DNA of 64,000 nucleotides from Solirubrobacteraceae bacterium. Its GTDB lineage: Bacteria; Actinomycetota; Thermoleophilia; Solirubrobacterales; Solirubrobacteraceae. Positions 18,167 through 27,616 of this stretch are shown piece after piece (the stretch's first letter is position 1; each line of letters begins with the position of its first letter). The stretch lies in the NCBI GenBank assembly GCA_025449845.1, contig JANWIP010000010.1:103836-167835 (forward strand), read 5' to 3'. The notes beneath the pieces were generated by a model. That model searched no databases and was not told where the DNA came from. It was given only the letters and a program-made list of their open reading frames with translations. The translations under genes and the position numbers were made by a program.

Positions 18167-19830
18167 ATGACTGAAAAGCGCGCTCGCGGACCGGGTCGTG
18201 TCGTCCGGGCTCGTCGTCCTGCCATCTCCTGCGCCGCGCTGGCCGAGATCGATCGGCGCCTGCTCGCCGTGCTGTGCGCTCACCGGGTGGTGAGGCAGGA
18301 TCAGCTCGCCCGCCTGTTCCCCGAGGTCCCCGAGCGCACACTGCGCTACCGCACGCGCCGCCTGCACGACCTCAGGCTCGCCGGGCGAAGCCGCCCCTAC
18401 CGCGAGTACGGCTCCGCATCGAACCACCACTGGCCCACACGACGAGCGGACTGCCTGATGCGCGGCGACCCCATGCCCCGTGGCGGGGAGCGCAAGCAGC
18501 CCAACCCGATCTTCCTCGCGCACGCCACCGCGCTCACCGAGCTCTACGTCACGCTCGCCACCCGCGCAGGGGAGGCTGGGCTGACTCTGCAGGAGTACCG
18601 CCGCGAGGCGGAGGCACGCGAGCCGTTCACCCACATGGGCAAAGAGAGCGCGCTCGCGCCCGACGCGATGGTGATCCTCGTCGATCAGGACGGGCGAAAG
18701 CTGGAGGCGTTCGTGGAGATCGACCTCGGCACGATGTCCCACGCGCGGCTGCGCCAGAAGGCCGACCTGTACGCCGCCTATACCGCAAGCAATGCGTGGC
18801 GGGAGAGTCACCTGTTCCTGCCCGCGTTGCTGTTCCTCACGATCACCGACATCCGGGCAGGCAGGTTCCTCAAGGCGCTCGCGGGGATGCTCTCCCACGG
18901 CCGTGGTCGAGGCCGCCGCCCCTTCGTCGCGGGCGGGGCTGGAGTCGCGTGGGCACCCCACCGGCTACTCAACAGCTCCTGCCTCGCAGACCTGGACGGC
19001 CACCACGGCCTGCCGCTCATCGACGTGCTGAACGCCGCACGCGCACCCTACGAGGAGGCGCTGGCATACCGGCGAGAGCGAGAGGAAGCCGACGATGCGA
19101 AGCGCCAGCGGCTGCGCAAGCACCCCGAGGAGATGCGTGAGTTCCTCGCCGAACACGTCCACGCGCTTGGCCCCTATCTTCGAGGTCTCGGTGAGCTGGG
19201 CGAGCGGACTCTTGGACTGCTGCTCAGGTCAACCGGCGAGCCCGCCTCCGATGAGCGCGCGGCGCTTGCAGCGATAGCACGCGACCTCGGCGAGGCGCTA
19301 CCCGACTCTCGCCCGGCACTATCCCCGATCCCGGCGCAACCGTCATCAGCGAGGTGGGGCTACTCGCTGAGCGCTACCGCACCCTCCAGTCCCAGCAGAT
19401 CAAGACGATCACGGAGCGCCACGGCAACACGCCATCGCTGCTCCGCGCTCGCAATCGGCTGCGCGACGGAGAGCTGCTCGACCACACGGCCTTCGCCGGG
19501 CTGCAGGGCGAAGCCGAACAGGACACCGCCAGCCGCATCGAGCAGCACGAGCGGGCCGTGGCATACGAGCAATGGCGCGAGAAGGCCGCGCGGCAGCTCG
19601 TGCGCAAAGCTGGGCCGCTGGGCCGACTCACTCGCAGGCCGGAGGACTTCTACGACCAGCTCGACCGGGAAACGCTGAAGGTCTGCCGAGGCTGCCGCCA
19701 GCTCATCTACCCGCCGGCCAAGACTCCCGACAGCTACGACCGCCCGCGCCGCCGGTGCCACTACTGCCACGACGACTACGGCATGGACCCCTACCGCCCC
19801 GCCCGCAACAGCAAGGAGGCTCAACGGTGA
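18167..19830 (+). pseudogene. Replication-relaxation-like protein, frameshifted
   Basis: From ATG 18167 the protein opens with a winged-helix unit (LLAVLCAHRVVRQDQLARLF, RTLRYRTRRLHDLRLAG) and a conserved FVEIDLGTMSHARLRQKADLY typical of the replication-relaxation family, which pairs an N-terminal helix-turn-helix with a nuclease-like strand set. Near 19315 the frame shifts; the other frame (VGLLAERYRTLQSQQIKTIT) carries on to 19830, ending in a four-Cys zinc ribbon (CRGCRQ and CHYCHDD). GTG 19354 could alternatively start a separate protein. The family is found on actinobacterial plasmids and integrative elements. Confidence 0.65.
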
Positions 19831-20111
19831 GCGACCACGACGAGCAGCCCGACACCGTCCCCACCGCGTGCCCCGCGCCCGGCAGGCGCCGCGCGGCAAA
19901 CGCCGCCTCCAAGCCGCGCCCGCGCAAGCGCCGCCGGGGCGATGCGTGCATACCAGAGCAACCGATCCCGAGAGGAGAAGCCGGGGATGCCGGATCGATC
20001 TTCAGCACGGCAGGCGAACTGGAAGGGTTCGCCAACTTGTTCGCGGACTGGTGGCTGCGCCGGGGCCGCCAGCTCACCAGCACCAACAACCAAGGAGGAG
20101 ACGATGCCTAA
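19827..20111 (+). CDS. Small basic hypothetical protein, coupled to recombinase
   Basis: A 94-residue protein whose GTG 19827 overlaps the previous stop and has AAGGAGG six bases upstream. It is rich in Arg, Lys and Pro at the N-terminus and helical near the end (LEGFANLFADWWLRRGR). Its stop overlaps the recombinase start region (ATG 20104). No family is recognised; position suggests an accessory factor of the element. Confidence 0.5.
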   Translation: MSDHDEQPDTVPTACPAPGRRRAANAASKPRPRKRRRGDACIPEQPIPRGEAGDAGSIFSTAGELEGFANLFADWWLRRGRQLTSTNNQGGDDA

Positions 20112-21722
20112 CACCGACAAGCCGGCCACGCAGCGCGCCGTCGCGTATGTCCGCGAGTCCACTGAGGAGCAGGGGCAGGGGTTCTCCCCCGACGCGCAGC
20201 GCCAGACCATCGCCAAGTTCGCGCAGGAGAACGACTTGGAGCTGGTTGGCGAGTACTGCGACTTTCACTCTGGGTGGCGCAAGTCCGAGGCCCGCCCGGA
20301 GTTCCAGCGGCTGATGGCCGATGCCGCCGCCAAGCGTTTCGATGTCGTGCTCGTCTTCCACACGTCGCGCTTCGCGCGCAGCCAGGTCGAGGCGCGGCGC
20401 TACAAGCAACTCCTGCGCGAGCGGCTCGGCATCCGCGTCGTGTCCGTCACCCAGCCAATGGGAGACGACCCGAGCGACCCCTCGGCGTTCCTCGCTGAGT
20501 CGATCCACGAGATGTTCGATGAGTACTACAGCGTCTCGCTGTCCTTCTGGACCCGCAGCGGGCTGCGCGAGAAAGCACGCCAGGGACACCTCCTGGGCAT
20601 CCTCCCCTGGGGATACGAGCGCGACCCGCAGACCAAGCTCGCAATACCGCACTCCGAGCGCGCGCCGCTCGTTCTGGGCATGTTCGAGCGCTACGCCACC
20701 GGACAGGAGTCAGACCGCACCATCGCTGACTGGCTGAACGCCAAAGGCGCCCGCACCGCGCGCAACCGGCCCTTCGGCAAGGACACAGTCCGCGAGATGC
20801 TGTGCAACGCCGCCTACGCCGGGTATGTCAGCGGACTGCGGGATAAGTCGCGTGCAATCAAGGGGCTGCACGAGACGATCGTGCCCGAAGAGCTCTTCGA
20901 CCGCGTACAGGAGATCCGCTCCTGGCGCACCCGCGTCCTGAAGCCCGGCCGCCCATCCCGAGGAGTACCTCCTCAGAAAGCTCCTGCACTGCGAGCGCTG
21001 CGGCGCACGGATGCACGGCACCCGCGGATCACGCGCCGGCATCCGCCGCTACCAGTGCTCCACCCGCCGCTACCAAGGCGACTGCCAGCAGACCATCGTC
21101 AAAGCCCAGCCCTTGGAGGAGCAGCTCGTGACATGGCTCTCCGCTTTCCAGCCCGACGCCAAACTGCGCCAGCTCGTCATCGACACCATCAGCAACAGCA
21201 CCACCACGCAGCCCGACCAGGACCCCGAGCGCCGCCGCGAGCTGCATACCCAGCTCGAGCGCCTGCAAGACCTCTACGTCCTCGGCGACCTCACCAAGCC
21301 CCGCTACATCTGCGCCGCCAGGCCATCGAGGAAGAGCTGCAACGCCTCGCCCCGCCCACCACCCCCGACCTCGACCGCGCCCAAGAACTACTCGGCGACT
21401 TCAAACGCTTCTGGGACGCCGAGCCCGACCCCGGCGGCGCAAGCTCATCACGAGCCTCTTCGAGCACGTCTGGCAGGACAACGGCACGATCGTCGCCGTC
21501 AAACCCCGCGCCGCCTTCACCGACTACTTCACCGCACTCGACAAAACCCAGCACCAGCAGCCAAAAGCCAGCCCAAAAAGCGGGGTGACAAAAGCGGGAG
21601 CGATGCTACAACCTGCGAACCCCGCCGCCCTTCTGGAGGGGCTGGTTGAGGCGCTGATGGAGCCTGTGGGCCAGGACGCTCGGCGAAACGCGGTAGAGGC
21701 GATCCGCGATGCGGGTTTTTGA
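20104..21722 (+). pseudogene. Large serine recombinase with three frameshifts
   Basis: ATG 20104 follows AAGGAGGAG. The resolvase domain is intact: catalytic Ser19 in AYVRESTEEQ, then FDVVLVFHTSRFARS and a recombinase domain (GILPWGYERD, NAAYAGYVSG). Three shifts follow: near 20960 (into HCERCGARMHGT, the zinc-ribbon part), near 21310 (into EEELQRLAPP) and near 21437 (into KLITSLFEHVWQDNGTIVAV), with the last frame ending at 21722. The joined protein of about 540 residues has the architecture of large serine integrases. As sequenced it cannot be made in full. It is the only recombinase found in the presumed element. Confidence 0.8.
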
Positions 21723-21746
21723 TGCCAAGGGCTGGCCTGAGAGCCT

Positions 21747-22637
21747 TCAGGCTGTCAGCTGCAACTGGTCAGCTGGGTCCATGAGCACTTCTAGGCGTGT
21801 TCGACAGGTGTCGATGGCGTCCGGATTGCTGTCCACAAGAACGAAGTGTCGTCCGAGCTTTGCAGCGACCGCACCTAGGGTGCCGGAACCCGCGAAGAAG
21901 TCAAGACACCAACCGTTGCGCTTGCTTGAGGCGGCAATCATCCGGCGGACGATGCCCTCCGGCTTCTGCGTGGGATAGCCGGTCTTCTCCTTCCCGTTGG
22001 TGGGCACGATCGTGTGCCACCACACATCGACCGGCAGCTTGCCGGCGGCAGCGCGCTCAGGCGTCTGCAAGCCGGGCGCCATATAGGGCTCTCGGTCTAC
22101 CTCATCGGAGTTGAAGTGGTAGGCGGCCGGGTCCTTGACGTAGACCAAGATGGTGTCGTGTTTTGCGGGCCAGCGCTTCTTTGTCCTCGCTCCGTAGTCA
22201 TAGGCCCAGATGATCTCGTTGAGAAAACAATCCCTTCCAAAGATCTGGTCGAGCAGGATCTTGCAGTAGTGCGCCTCGCGGTAGTCGATATGGAAGTAGA
22301 GGGTCCCGTGCGAGGCCAAGAGCCGGCGAGCTTCTTCGAGTCGCGGGGCTATGAATCCCAGATAGTCGTCGAAGATGTCGGCGTAGGCACGGCTGGCGAT
22401 CTCGGTGGTCGCGTAACGACGACCCGCGAAACCTACGCGATCCCCCTCCGGGTCAGGCATGACCGAGATCTGTGTACGTGCCTGAGCGCGGCCGGTGTTG
22501 AAAGGCGGATCGATGTAGATCAGGTCGAACGCGCCACTATCGAGGCGCGGAAGGGCCTCGGCATTGTCAGCCTGGATGACGAGATCATCGTCCAGTTCGA
22601 TCAGGTCAGGAAGATCAATACCCTCAAGAAACCTCAT
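21747..22637 (-). CDS. DNA methyltransferase (beta-class, N6-adenine or N4-cytosine)
   Basis: A 296-residue protein from ATG 22637. DPPF (about 43-46) precedes the SAM-binding DFFAGSGTLG (about 246-255), the order of beta-class amino-methyltransferases; GYPTQKPEG lies between them. Such enzymes methylate adenine N6 or cytosine N4 in a specific site. There is no visible target-recognition insert beyond the middle ~100 residues. It is 40 bases downstream of a PD-(D/E)xK protein on the same strand and convergent with the recombinase. I cannot name the recognition sequence. Confidence 0.85.
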   Translation of the reverse strand: MRFLEGIDLPDLIELDDDLVIQADNAEALPRLDSGAFDLIYIDPPFNTGRAQARTQISVMPDPEGDRVGFAGRRYATTEIASRAYADIFDDYLGFIAPRLEEARRLLASHGTLYFHIDYREAHYCKILLDQIFGRDCFLNEIIWAYDYGARTKKRWPAKHDTILVYVKDPAAYHFNSDEVDREPYMAPGLQTPERAAAGKLPVDVWWHTIVPTNGKEKTGYPTQKPEGIVRRMIAASSKRNGWCLDFFAGSGTLGAVAAKLGRHFVLVDSNPDAIDTCRTRLEVLMDPADQLQLTA

Positions 22638-22676
22638 GGTGGGCAAGATACGTTGAGGGTCGGACGCCCAGCGACA

Positions 22677-23180
22677 TCAGGCGAGCCCGTGGCGACGTAG
22701 GACAGCAGCAACGCGCTCGCGCGAGTCGCTCGCGAGCAAGCGGGACTCGTTGAGAACGCGAGCCATCTCGGCTTGAAGATCCCCATATCGCGCCCCATCG
22801 CGCACGGCAGCCAACACCTGCTCTCGCAGCTGGGCCTCATCATCAACGCGGTAGTCCGCGAGATCCCTGGTGTTCAACGTCGCCGACTCGAAGGGGTTCT
22901 CGGTGTGCTGGCCTCTGGGCTTACGCGCCACCAGCGCCACGACCTGATGGGCCGGGACGACATACCAGCACGGGTCTGCCCCATCCGGGCAATAGTAGGC
23001 GACCAGAACAATGAACTTGACGGCCCGTACTTGGTTCAGCGTCGTCGATGTGGCCCGCTTGACCTCAACGAGGTTGCCGTCGATGACGGCATCACCGAGC
23101 GCAGCTTTGGGTGCCCGCTCCGCTCCCGTGAGCTTGAAGAAGCGTTCCTCGGCGTCCCGGCCGCCGCCGCTGATGCCCAT
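22677..23180 (-). CDS. Putative restriction endonuclease partner
   Basis: A 167-residue protein; ATG 23180 is the likely start, since the upstream frame lacks similarity (GTG 23195 is an alternative). Asp30, Glu39 and Lys41 in GDAVIDGNLVEVKRA form a D-x8-E-x-K motif of PD-(D/E)xK nucleases; the C-terminal half is helical. It is transcribed directly before the methyltransferase, making a two-gene type II-like restriction-modification unit. The motif is read by eye, and no family name is recognised. Confidence 0.6.
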   Translation of the reverse strand: MGISGGGRDAEERFFKLTGAERAPKAALGDAVIDGNLVEVKRATSTTLNQVRAVKFIVLVAYYCPDGADPCWYVVPAHQVVALVARKPRGQHTENPFESATLNTRDLADYRVDDEAQLREQVLAAVRDGARYGDLQAEMARVLNESRLLASDSRERVAAVLRRHGLA

Positions 23181-23420
23181 CTGATCGGGTGTCACGCGAT
23201 GAGCGTACTGAGCAGACCAGACTCCTCGGTGCTCAGGCGAAGTCGACTCGGGCCACCGATTCGACAACCGATCATGTTGATGATCAGGAGCGGGTCCAGG
23301 CCACCATTGGAACTTCGGCAGAAGTGGCGTGGGGGTTCGGACAAAGACCATACGCCCTTGTCCCGCCAGTCGCTCGTTTTAGGCTTCACAGAGCCAAGAA
23401 CAGCCAAAAATCGTTGTCAA

Positions 23421-23494
<74 letters not shown>

Positions 23495-23580
23495 GCGTTA
23501 AGCAGGCGGGAGGAAAGCCTAGCCGCTCCACGCGCCTTGCCCGGAAGAGTATGCCAGGGCCGAGCCCGGCCAGCGCTCCA

Positions 23581-23635
23581 GCCTGACCGCACCTCGCCGC
23601 CTAACGCACCTCGCCGCCTGACCGCACCTCGCCGA
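23581..23635. repeat. Short tandem repeat before the P450 gene
   Basis: About three imperfect copies of an 18-base unit (GCCTGACCGCACCTCGCC with CTAACG/CTGACC variants) in the noncoding gap between tRNA-Asp and the P450 gene. The rest of 23500-23748 shows no gene. Confidence 0.7.
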
Positions 23636-23748
23636 TCCTCAAGCCCCAGCCCACCTCCTGCCGATCTCTCGCCACATAGATCCGAGCGAGGACCCCTGTG
23701 CTCCAAAGACTGGCCAGCCAGCCAGTAAGACCTGTAGGCTTATCCCAG

Positions 23749-25209
23749 ATGCCAATAACAAGCCCACCACCTCTGCGCACGATGAGCCCCTGGCTGACGG
23801 TGGTGAAGGACCTACAGGCTGAGCGCGCCGCCGAGGTCCCGTTCCCGCCCGGCGAGACCAGTTTCAGCCTGGCCCGCACGAAGCGCTTCGCCGACGACCC
23901 TCTTCCCCTGCTGCTGGAATCCTACGAACGCTATGGACCCATCTTCACGCTGCGCCTCTTCCACGGGCAGGTCGTCTTCATGCTGGGCCCCGAAGCCAAC
24001 CACTACATGACGGTCAGCCACGCGAGCAACTTCGAGTGGCGCGAAAGCCATTTCCGCGAAATGATCTCCTTCCTCGGCGACGGCCTGCTGACAACCGATG
24101 GCGACTACCACCGCCGCAGTAGACAGGCGATGCTGCCGGCCTTCCACAGCGAGCGCGTGAAGGCGACGATCGACACGATGACCGAAGAGACCGGTCAGGC
24201 CCTTCAGAGCATCAAGCCAGGCACCACGGTGGATCTCTACAAGTGGACCCGCAAGCTGGCACTACGTATCGCCATGAAGGCTCTCTTCGGCCTGGACCCA
24301 GATGGTGCCGAGGCCCAGCGCGTGGATGCCGCGGCGCTCTTCGAGCAGGCTCTAGGCTTCTATGCCACCGACTTTCGTCTGCGCCTGCTGCGCGGCCCCG
24401 GCACTCCTTGGCAGCGCCAGCAGCGCGCGACCAAGCTGCTCAATGGCCTGATCTACGCCGAGATCAACCGTCGCCGGCGTACAGGCGAGCGCGGTATGGA
24501 TGTCCTCAGCCTGCTGCTGGACGCCAGCGATGACGAAGGCCACACGCTCAGCGATGTGCAGATCCGTGACGAGGTCATGACGCTGTTGTTTGCTGGCCAC
24601 GACACCACGACCTCCACGGTGGCCTTCATGTTCTATGAGCTGGCCCACCATCCCGAGGTGGTGCAGCGAATGCGCCGTGAGCAGCAGCAGACGCTGGCCG
24701 GCGGTCTGCCCACGGCCGAGCAGCTGATGCGCGGCGAGCTGGGAGAGCTCGAGATGGTGCTGGAGGAGACGCTGCGCAAGTACCCCCCGGCCTGGATCGG
24801 CCCGAGGCGCAGCGTGCGCGCCTTTGAGTTCCAGGGCAAGACCGTGCCCGGCGACGCCTTCGTTGACTATTGCTCCTGGGCCAGTCACCACCTGCCCGAT
24901 GTCTTCCCTCAGCCCTTCGCCTTCCGCCCCGAGCGCTTCAGCGCAGAGGCCAAGGCCACGCTACCCAAGGGCGCCTATGTGCCTTTTGGCGGAGGCTCGC
25001 GCACGTGCATCGGTATGCGCTTCGGCCAGCTGGAGGTGCGCACCATCGCCACGATGCTCCTTGGCCACTGCTCGCTGGAGTTGCCCGCCAGCTTCCAGCT
25101 GAAGGTCCGCCAGATGCCCACGATCAGCCCCAAAGAGGGACTGCCGATGTACGTCGGCTCGCCCGCCTCGCTGAATGCGCCGCGTAACGCGGACCCTGTG
25201 GCCGCCTGA
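23749..25209 (+). CDS. Cytochrome P450
   Basis: A 486-residue P450 with the I-helix AGHDTTT, the ExxR Glu-Arg pair (ETLRKY), the PERF segment (FRPERF) and the heme loop FGGGSRTCIGMRF with the axial Cys. These enzymes insert oxygen into organic substrates using electrons from a ferredoxin or reductase. The FprA-like gene about 900 bases downstream is a plausible, unproven partner. ATG 23749 was chosen because similarity begins soon after; an ATG at 23785 is also possible. The substrate cannot be deduced. Confidence 0.9.
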   Translation: MPITSPPPLRTMSPWLTVVKDLQAERAAEVPFPPGETSFSLARTKRFADDPLPLLLESYERYGPIFTLRLFHGQVVFMLGPEANHYMTVSHASNFEWRESHFREMISFLGDGLLTTDGDYHRRSRQAMLPAFHSERVKATIDTMTEETGQALQSIKPGTTVDLYKWTRKLALRIAMKALFGLDPDGAEAQRVDAAALFEQALGFYATDFRLRLLRGPGTPWQRQQRATKLLNGLIYAEINRRRRTGERGMDVLSLLLDASDDEGHTLSDVQIRDEVMTLLFAGHDTTTSTVAFMFYELAHHPEVVQRMRREQQQTLAGGLPTAEQLMRGELGELEMVLEETLRKYPPAWIGPRRSVRAFEFQGKTVPGDAFVDYCSWASHHLPDVFPQPFAFRPERFSAEAKATLPKGAYVPFGGGSRTCIGMRFGQLEVRTIATMLLGHCSLELPASFQLKVRQMPTISPKEGLPMYVGSPASLNAPRNADPVAA

Positions 25210-25220
25210 GCAATCCGGCC

Positions 25221-25919
25221 TCAGCTCTGGATCGCGCGCAGATCAAGCCGCCAGCTCTGCGCGGCGCCCGGCAGCGGCGTGAAGGTGGCGCTTTCGACGC
25301 TCAGGTGAGGATCGGAGAAGAGCGTGATCTGTGTGAGTCCCCCCAAGGACAGCCCGCGCGGCGCCGCCACGAGCTTGCCTTCGGCAGCCTGCACGACGGC
25401 CACGACGGAGGCGCTCACCCCAAACAGTTCCCCGCCCACAGTCACTTCCAAGGCCCCTTCGCCCCCGCCGCTGAGCGCCTGCAGCTGAACTCCCGCAGGC
25501 ATAGCCGCGCGCAGGTCCGTGAGCGTGAGCGTTGCCAGCAGGCGCACCGCATGATTGCGCTTCTGCATCTTCACCTGCTCCAGACGCAGGGGTTCCACGA
25601 CCAGGCTGGTCGCAGACAAATCCAGGGAGTCGATCCCCCGTGCACCCTGCAGCAAATCCGTGGCCTGCGCCTGAGTCATGCGCAGCGGGCCCGTGCTCAC
25701 GCTCGCGGACTGCGCGTGCCCCCACAACAGCTCAAATGCCGGAAAGGCACTCACGTGCGCACTCAGCACCGGGCCATAGCGCCCCACGCGCTGGCGCACC
25801 GTGTGCACCGCCAGCCGTGGCAGCAGCAACTGCGAGGCCACCAACAGCACAACACAGATCGCGGCCACCCACAGAGCAACCCGCAAACCTCGACCCTTTG
25901 TCCGACCTACTACCGCCAT
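25221..25919 (-). CDS. DUF2993 (LmeA-like) lipid-binding membrane-anchored protein
   Basis: A 232-residue protein. An N-terminal basic stretch and one membrane segment (ALWVAAICVVLLVASQLLLP) are followed by a soluble domain with the DUF2993 pattern (VSAFPAFELLWGHAQSA, LLATLTLTDLRAAMP). Family members in actinobacteria such as LmeA take part in cell-envelope glycolipid (mannan) metabolism at the outer face of the membrane. It is convergent with the P450 gene (11 bases apart). Start ATG 25919; an upstream extension to 25937 is possible. Confidence 0.65.
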   Translation of the reverse strand: MAVVGRTKGRGLRVALWVAAICVVLLVASQLLLPRLAVHTVRQRVGRYGPVLSAHVSAFPAFELLWGHAQSASVSTGPLRMTQAQATDLLQGARGIDSLDLSATSLVVEPLRLEQVKMQKRNHAVRLLATLTLTDLRAAMPAGVQLQALSGGGEGALEVTVGGELFGVSASVVAVVQAAEGKLVAAPRGLSLGGLTQITLFSDPHLSVESATFTPLPGAAQSWRLDLRAIQS

Positions 25920-26008
25920 GTACGCGCAGCATCCCACATGGCACCTTGTGCCGTCGGCAGTTGGAGAGCCGCTTCGGGATCGCTAGGCTTGGAAACCCCT
26001 ACCCCCGG

Positions 26009-26082
26009 GGGCGCGTAGCTCAGCTGGTCAGAGCGCCTCGTTTACACCGAGGAAGTCGCCTGTTCGAATCAGGCCGTGCCCA
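26009..26082 (+). tRNA. tRNA-Val (TAC)
   Basis: Seventy-four bases with acceptor arms GGGCGCG and CGTGCCC, discriminator A, anticodon loop TTTACAC (anticodon TAC) in a CCTCG/CGAGG stem, and T loop TTCGAAT. CCA is not encoded. It lies 33 bases ahead of the reductase gene, whose long open frame overlaps its 3' end. Confidence 0.95.
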
Positions 26083-26114
26083 TCGTTTTGGCTGATCCCA
26101 GCGACAATCAACCT

Positions 26115-27488
26115 GTGCGCATTGCCGTCGTCGGCAGTGGCCCAGCCGGCTTCTACGCCGCTGGCCATCTGCTCAAGGAGAGCAATGTCGAGGTGGACAT
26201 GCTTGAGCGGCTGCCCACACCGCACGGACTCGTGCGCAGTGGCGTCGCGCCTGACCATCCCAAGATCAAGACGGTCACGCGCGTGTACGAGAAGACATCG
26301 GCGCACCCACGCTTCCGCTTCTTCGGAAACATCGAGTTGGGGCGAGATGTCACCGTCGAAGAGCTGCGCGAGCACTATCACGCCATCATTTACGCCGTAG
26401 GCGCCGCCGCCGATCGCCCACTGGGGATCGCCGGCGAAGAGCTGCCCGGCAGCTGGGCCGCGACCGATTTCGTCGGCTGGTACAACGGCCACCCCGACTA
26501 TTGCGACCTCGATTTCGACCTCGGCTGCGAGCGCGCGGTGGTGATAGGCAACGGCAATGTGGCCCTCGATGTCGCTCGCATGCTCACACTCGACCATGCC
26601 GAGTTGGCCATCACGGACGTCGCCGATCACGCGCTGGAGGCGCTGCGCGAGAGCGCCGTGCGCGAAGTGGTCGTCCTTGGCCGCCGCGGCCCCGCACAGG
26701 CGGCCTTCACCAACCCCGAGCTGCTGGAGCTGGGCGAGATGAAAGACGTCGACGTGCTCGTCGACGGTGATGAGCTGGAGCGGGCACTGGCGGTGACAGA
26801 CACCGGCATGGACCCCACGAGCGAGCGCAACGTCAAGGTGCTGCGCGAATACGCACAGCGGCCCTTGAGCGGACAGCCGCGACGGATCGTGCTGCGCTTC
26901 CTGCTCTCCCCTCTTGAGTTCACGGGAGACCCCAACGACGGCGTGGCTGGCGTGAGGGTGGTGCGCAACGAGCTCGTGGGCGGCGCCGACGGCGCATTGC
27001 GCGCGCAGGCCACCGATCAGGAGGAGACCATCGAGGCGGGTCTCGTGCTCAGGGCCGTGGGCTATCGCGGCCGGCCTCTGCCCGGGGTGCCCTTCGATGA
27101 GCAGCGCGGCGTGATCGTCAATGAGGGCGGCCGCGTGCAGGACCCTGACGGCGGTGAGGTGCGGCCCGGCGAGTACGTGGTGGGCTGGATCAAGCGCGGC
27201 CCGACAGGCGTCATCGGCACCAATAAGAAGGACGCTCAGGAGACGGTCGACGCCATCCTCCAGGACATGGCTGCCGATGCCTTGCCCAGCCCGCCCAACT
27301 CCGACGCGCAGGCAATCGAGGAGCTGCTGCTGCTGCGCCGTCCCGACCTCATCACCTATGAGGGCTGGAGCGAGATCGACCGCCATGAGCGCGGCCTTGG
27401 CGAGCCTCACGGTCGCCCACGCGTGAAGCTCACACGTATTGAGGAAATGCTGCGAGTCGCCGCCGAGCAGCGTTCCGTTCCGCTTTAG
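26115..27488 (+). CDS. FprA-like ferredoxin/adrenodoxin-NADP reductase
   Basis: A 457-residue flavoprotein with GSGPAGFYAA for FAD near the start, ERLPTPHGLVRSGVAPDH characteristic of adrenodoxin-reductase-type enzymes, GNGNVALDVAR for NADP binding and GWIKRGPTGVIGTN near the C-terminus. It moves electrons between NADPH and ferredoxin. The open frame runs back into the tRNA-Val gene, so I chose GTG 26115, directly before the conserved RIAVVGSGP; TTG 26088 is an alternative. No ribosome-binding site is evident, so the mRNA may be leaderless. A full-length antisense frame is a codon-bias shadow. Confidence 0.88.
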   Translation: MRIAVVGSGPAGFYAAGHLLKESNVEVDMLERLPTPHGLVRSGVAPDHPKIKTVTRVYEKTSAHPRFRFFGNIELGRDVTVEELREHYHAIIYAVGAAADRPLGIAGEELPGSWAATDFVGWYNGHPDYCDLDFDLGCERAVVIGNGNVALDVARMLTLDHAELAITDVADHALEALRESAVREVVVLGRRGPAQAAFTNPELLELGEMKDVDVLVDGDELERALAVTDTGMDPTSERNVKVLREYAQRPLSGQPRRIVLRFLLSPLEFTGDPNDGVAGVRVVRNELVGGADGALRAQATDQEETIEAGLVLRAVGYRGRPLPGVPFDEQRGVIVNEGGRVQDPDGGEVRPGEYVVGWIKRGPTGVIGTNKKDAQETVDAILQDMAADALPSPPNSDAQAIEELLLLRRPDLITYEGWSEIDRHERGLGEPHGRPRVKLTRIEEMLRVAAEQRSVPL

Positions 27489-27504
27489 GCGGCAAGTTCG
27501 TTCT

Positions 27505-27561
27505 AGCCTAATCTGATATATGTCGAAGCAATTCGACATAAGTGAAACTTTCCACTAGGCT
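27505..27561 (+). ncRNA. Structured RNA candidate: three-way junction
   Basis: An outer stem AGCCTA/TAGGCT encloses a perfect 9-bp hairpin (TATGTCGAA, GCAA tetraloop, TTCGACATA) and a 4-bp hairpin (AAGT-GAA-ACTT). It lies between the reductase gene and the 27617 gene. It could be a cis-regulatory leader or a terminator. No known riboswitch class is recognised. Confidence 0.45.
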
Positions 27562-27616
27562 TTCCCGTAACCAGACATGGCGTCATACAGGCGTCAACAT
27601 AGTCATGGGGAGAATC

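Noticed and set aside
18274..19140. 288-codon Arg/Pro-rich frame inside the replication-relaxation gene
   Set aside because: Composition is typical of an off-frame shadow, and the other frame has family motifs.
26028..27539. 503-codon minus-strand ORF opposite the FprA-like reductase
   Set aside because: It is antisense to a well-supported flavoprotein, has a low-complexity composition and no domain; this is a GC-bias shadow.
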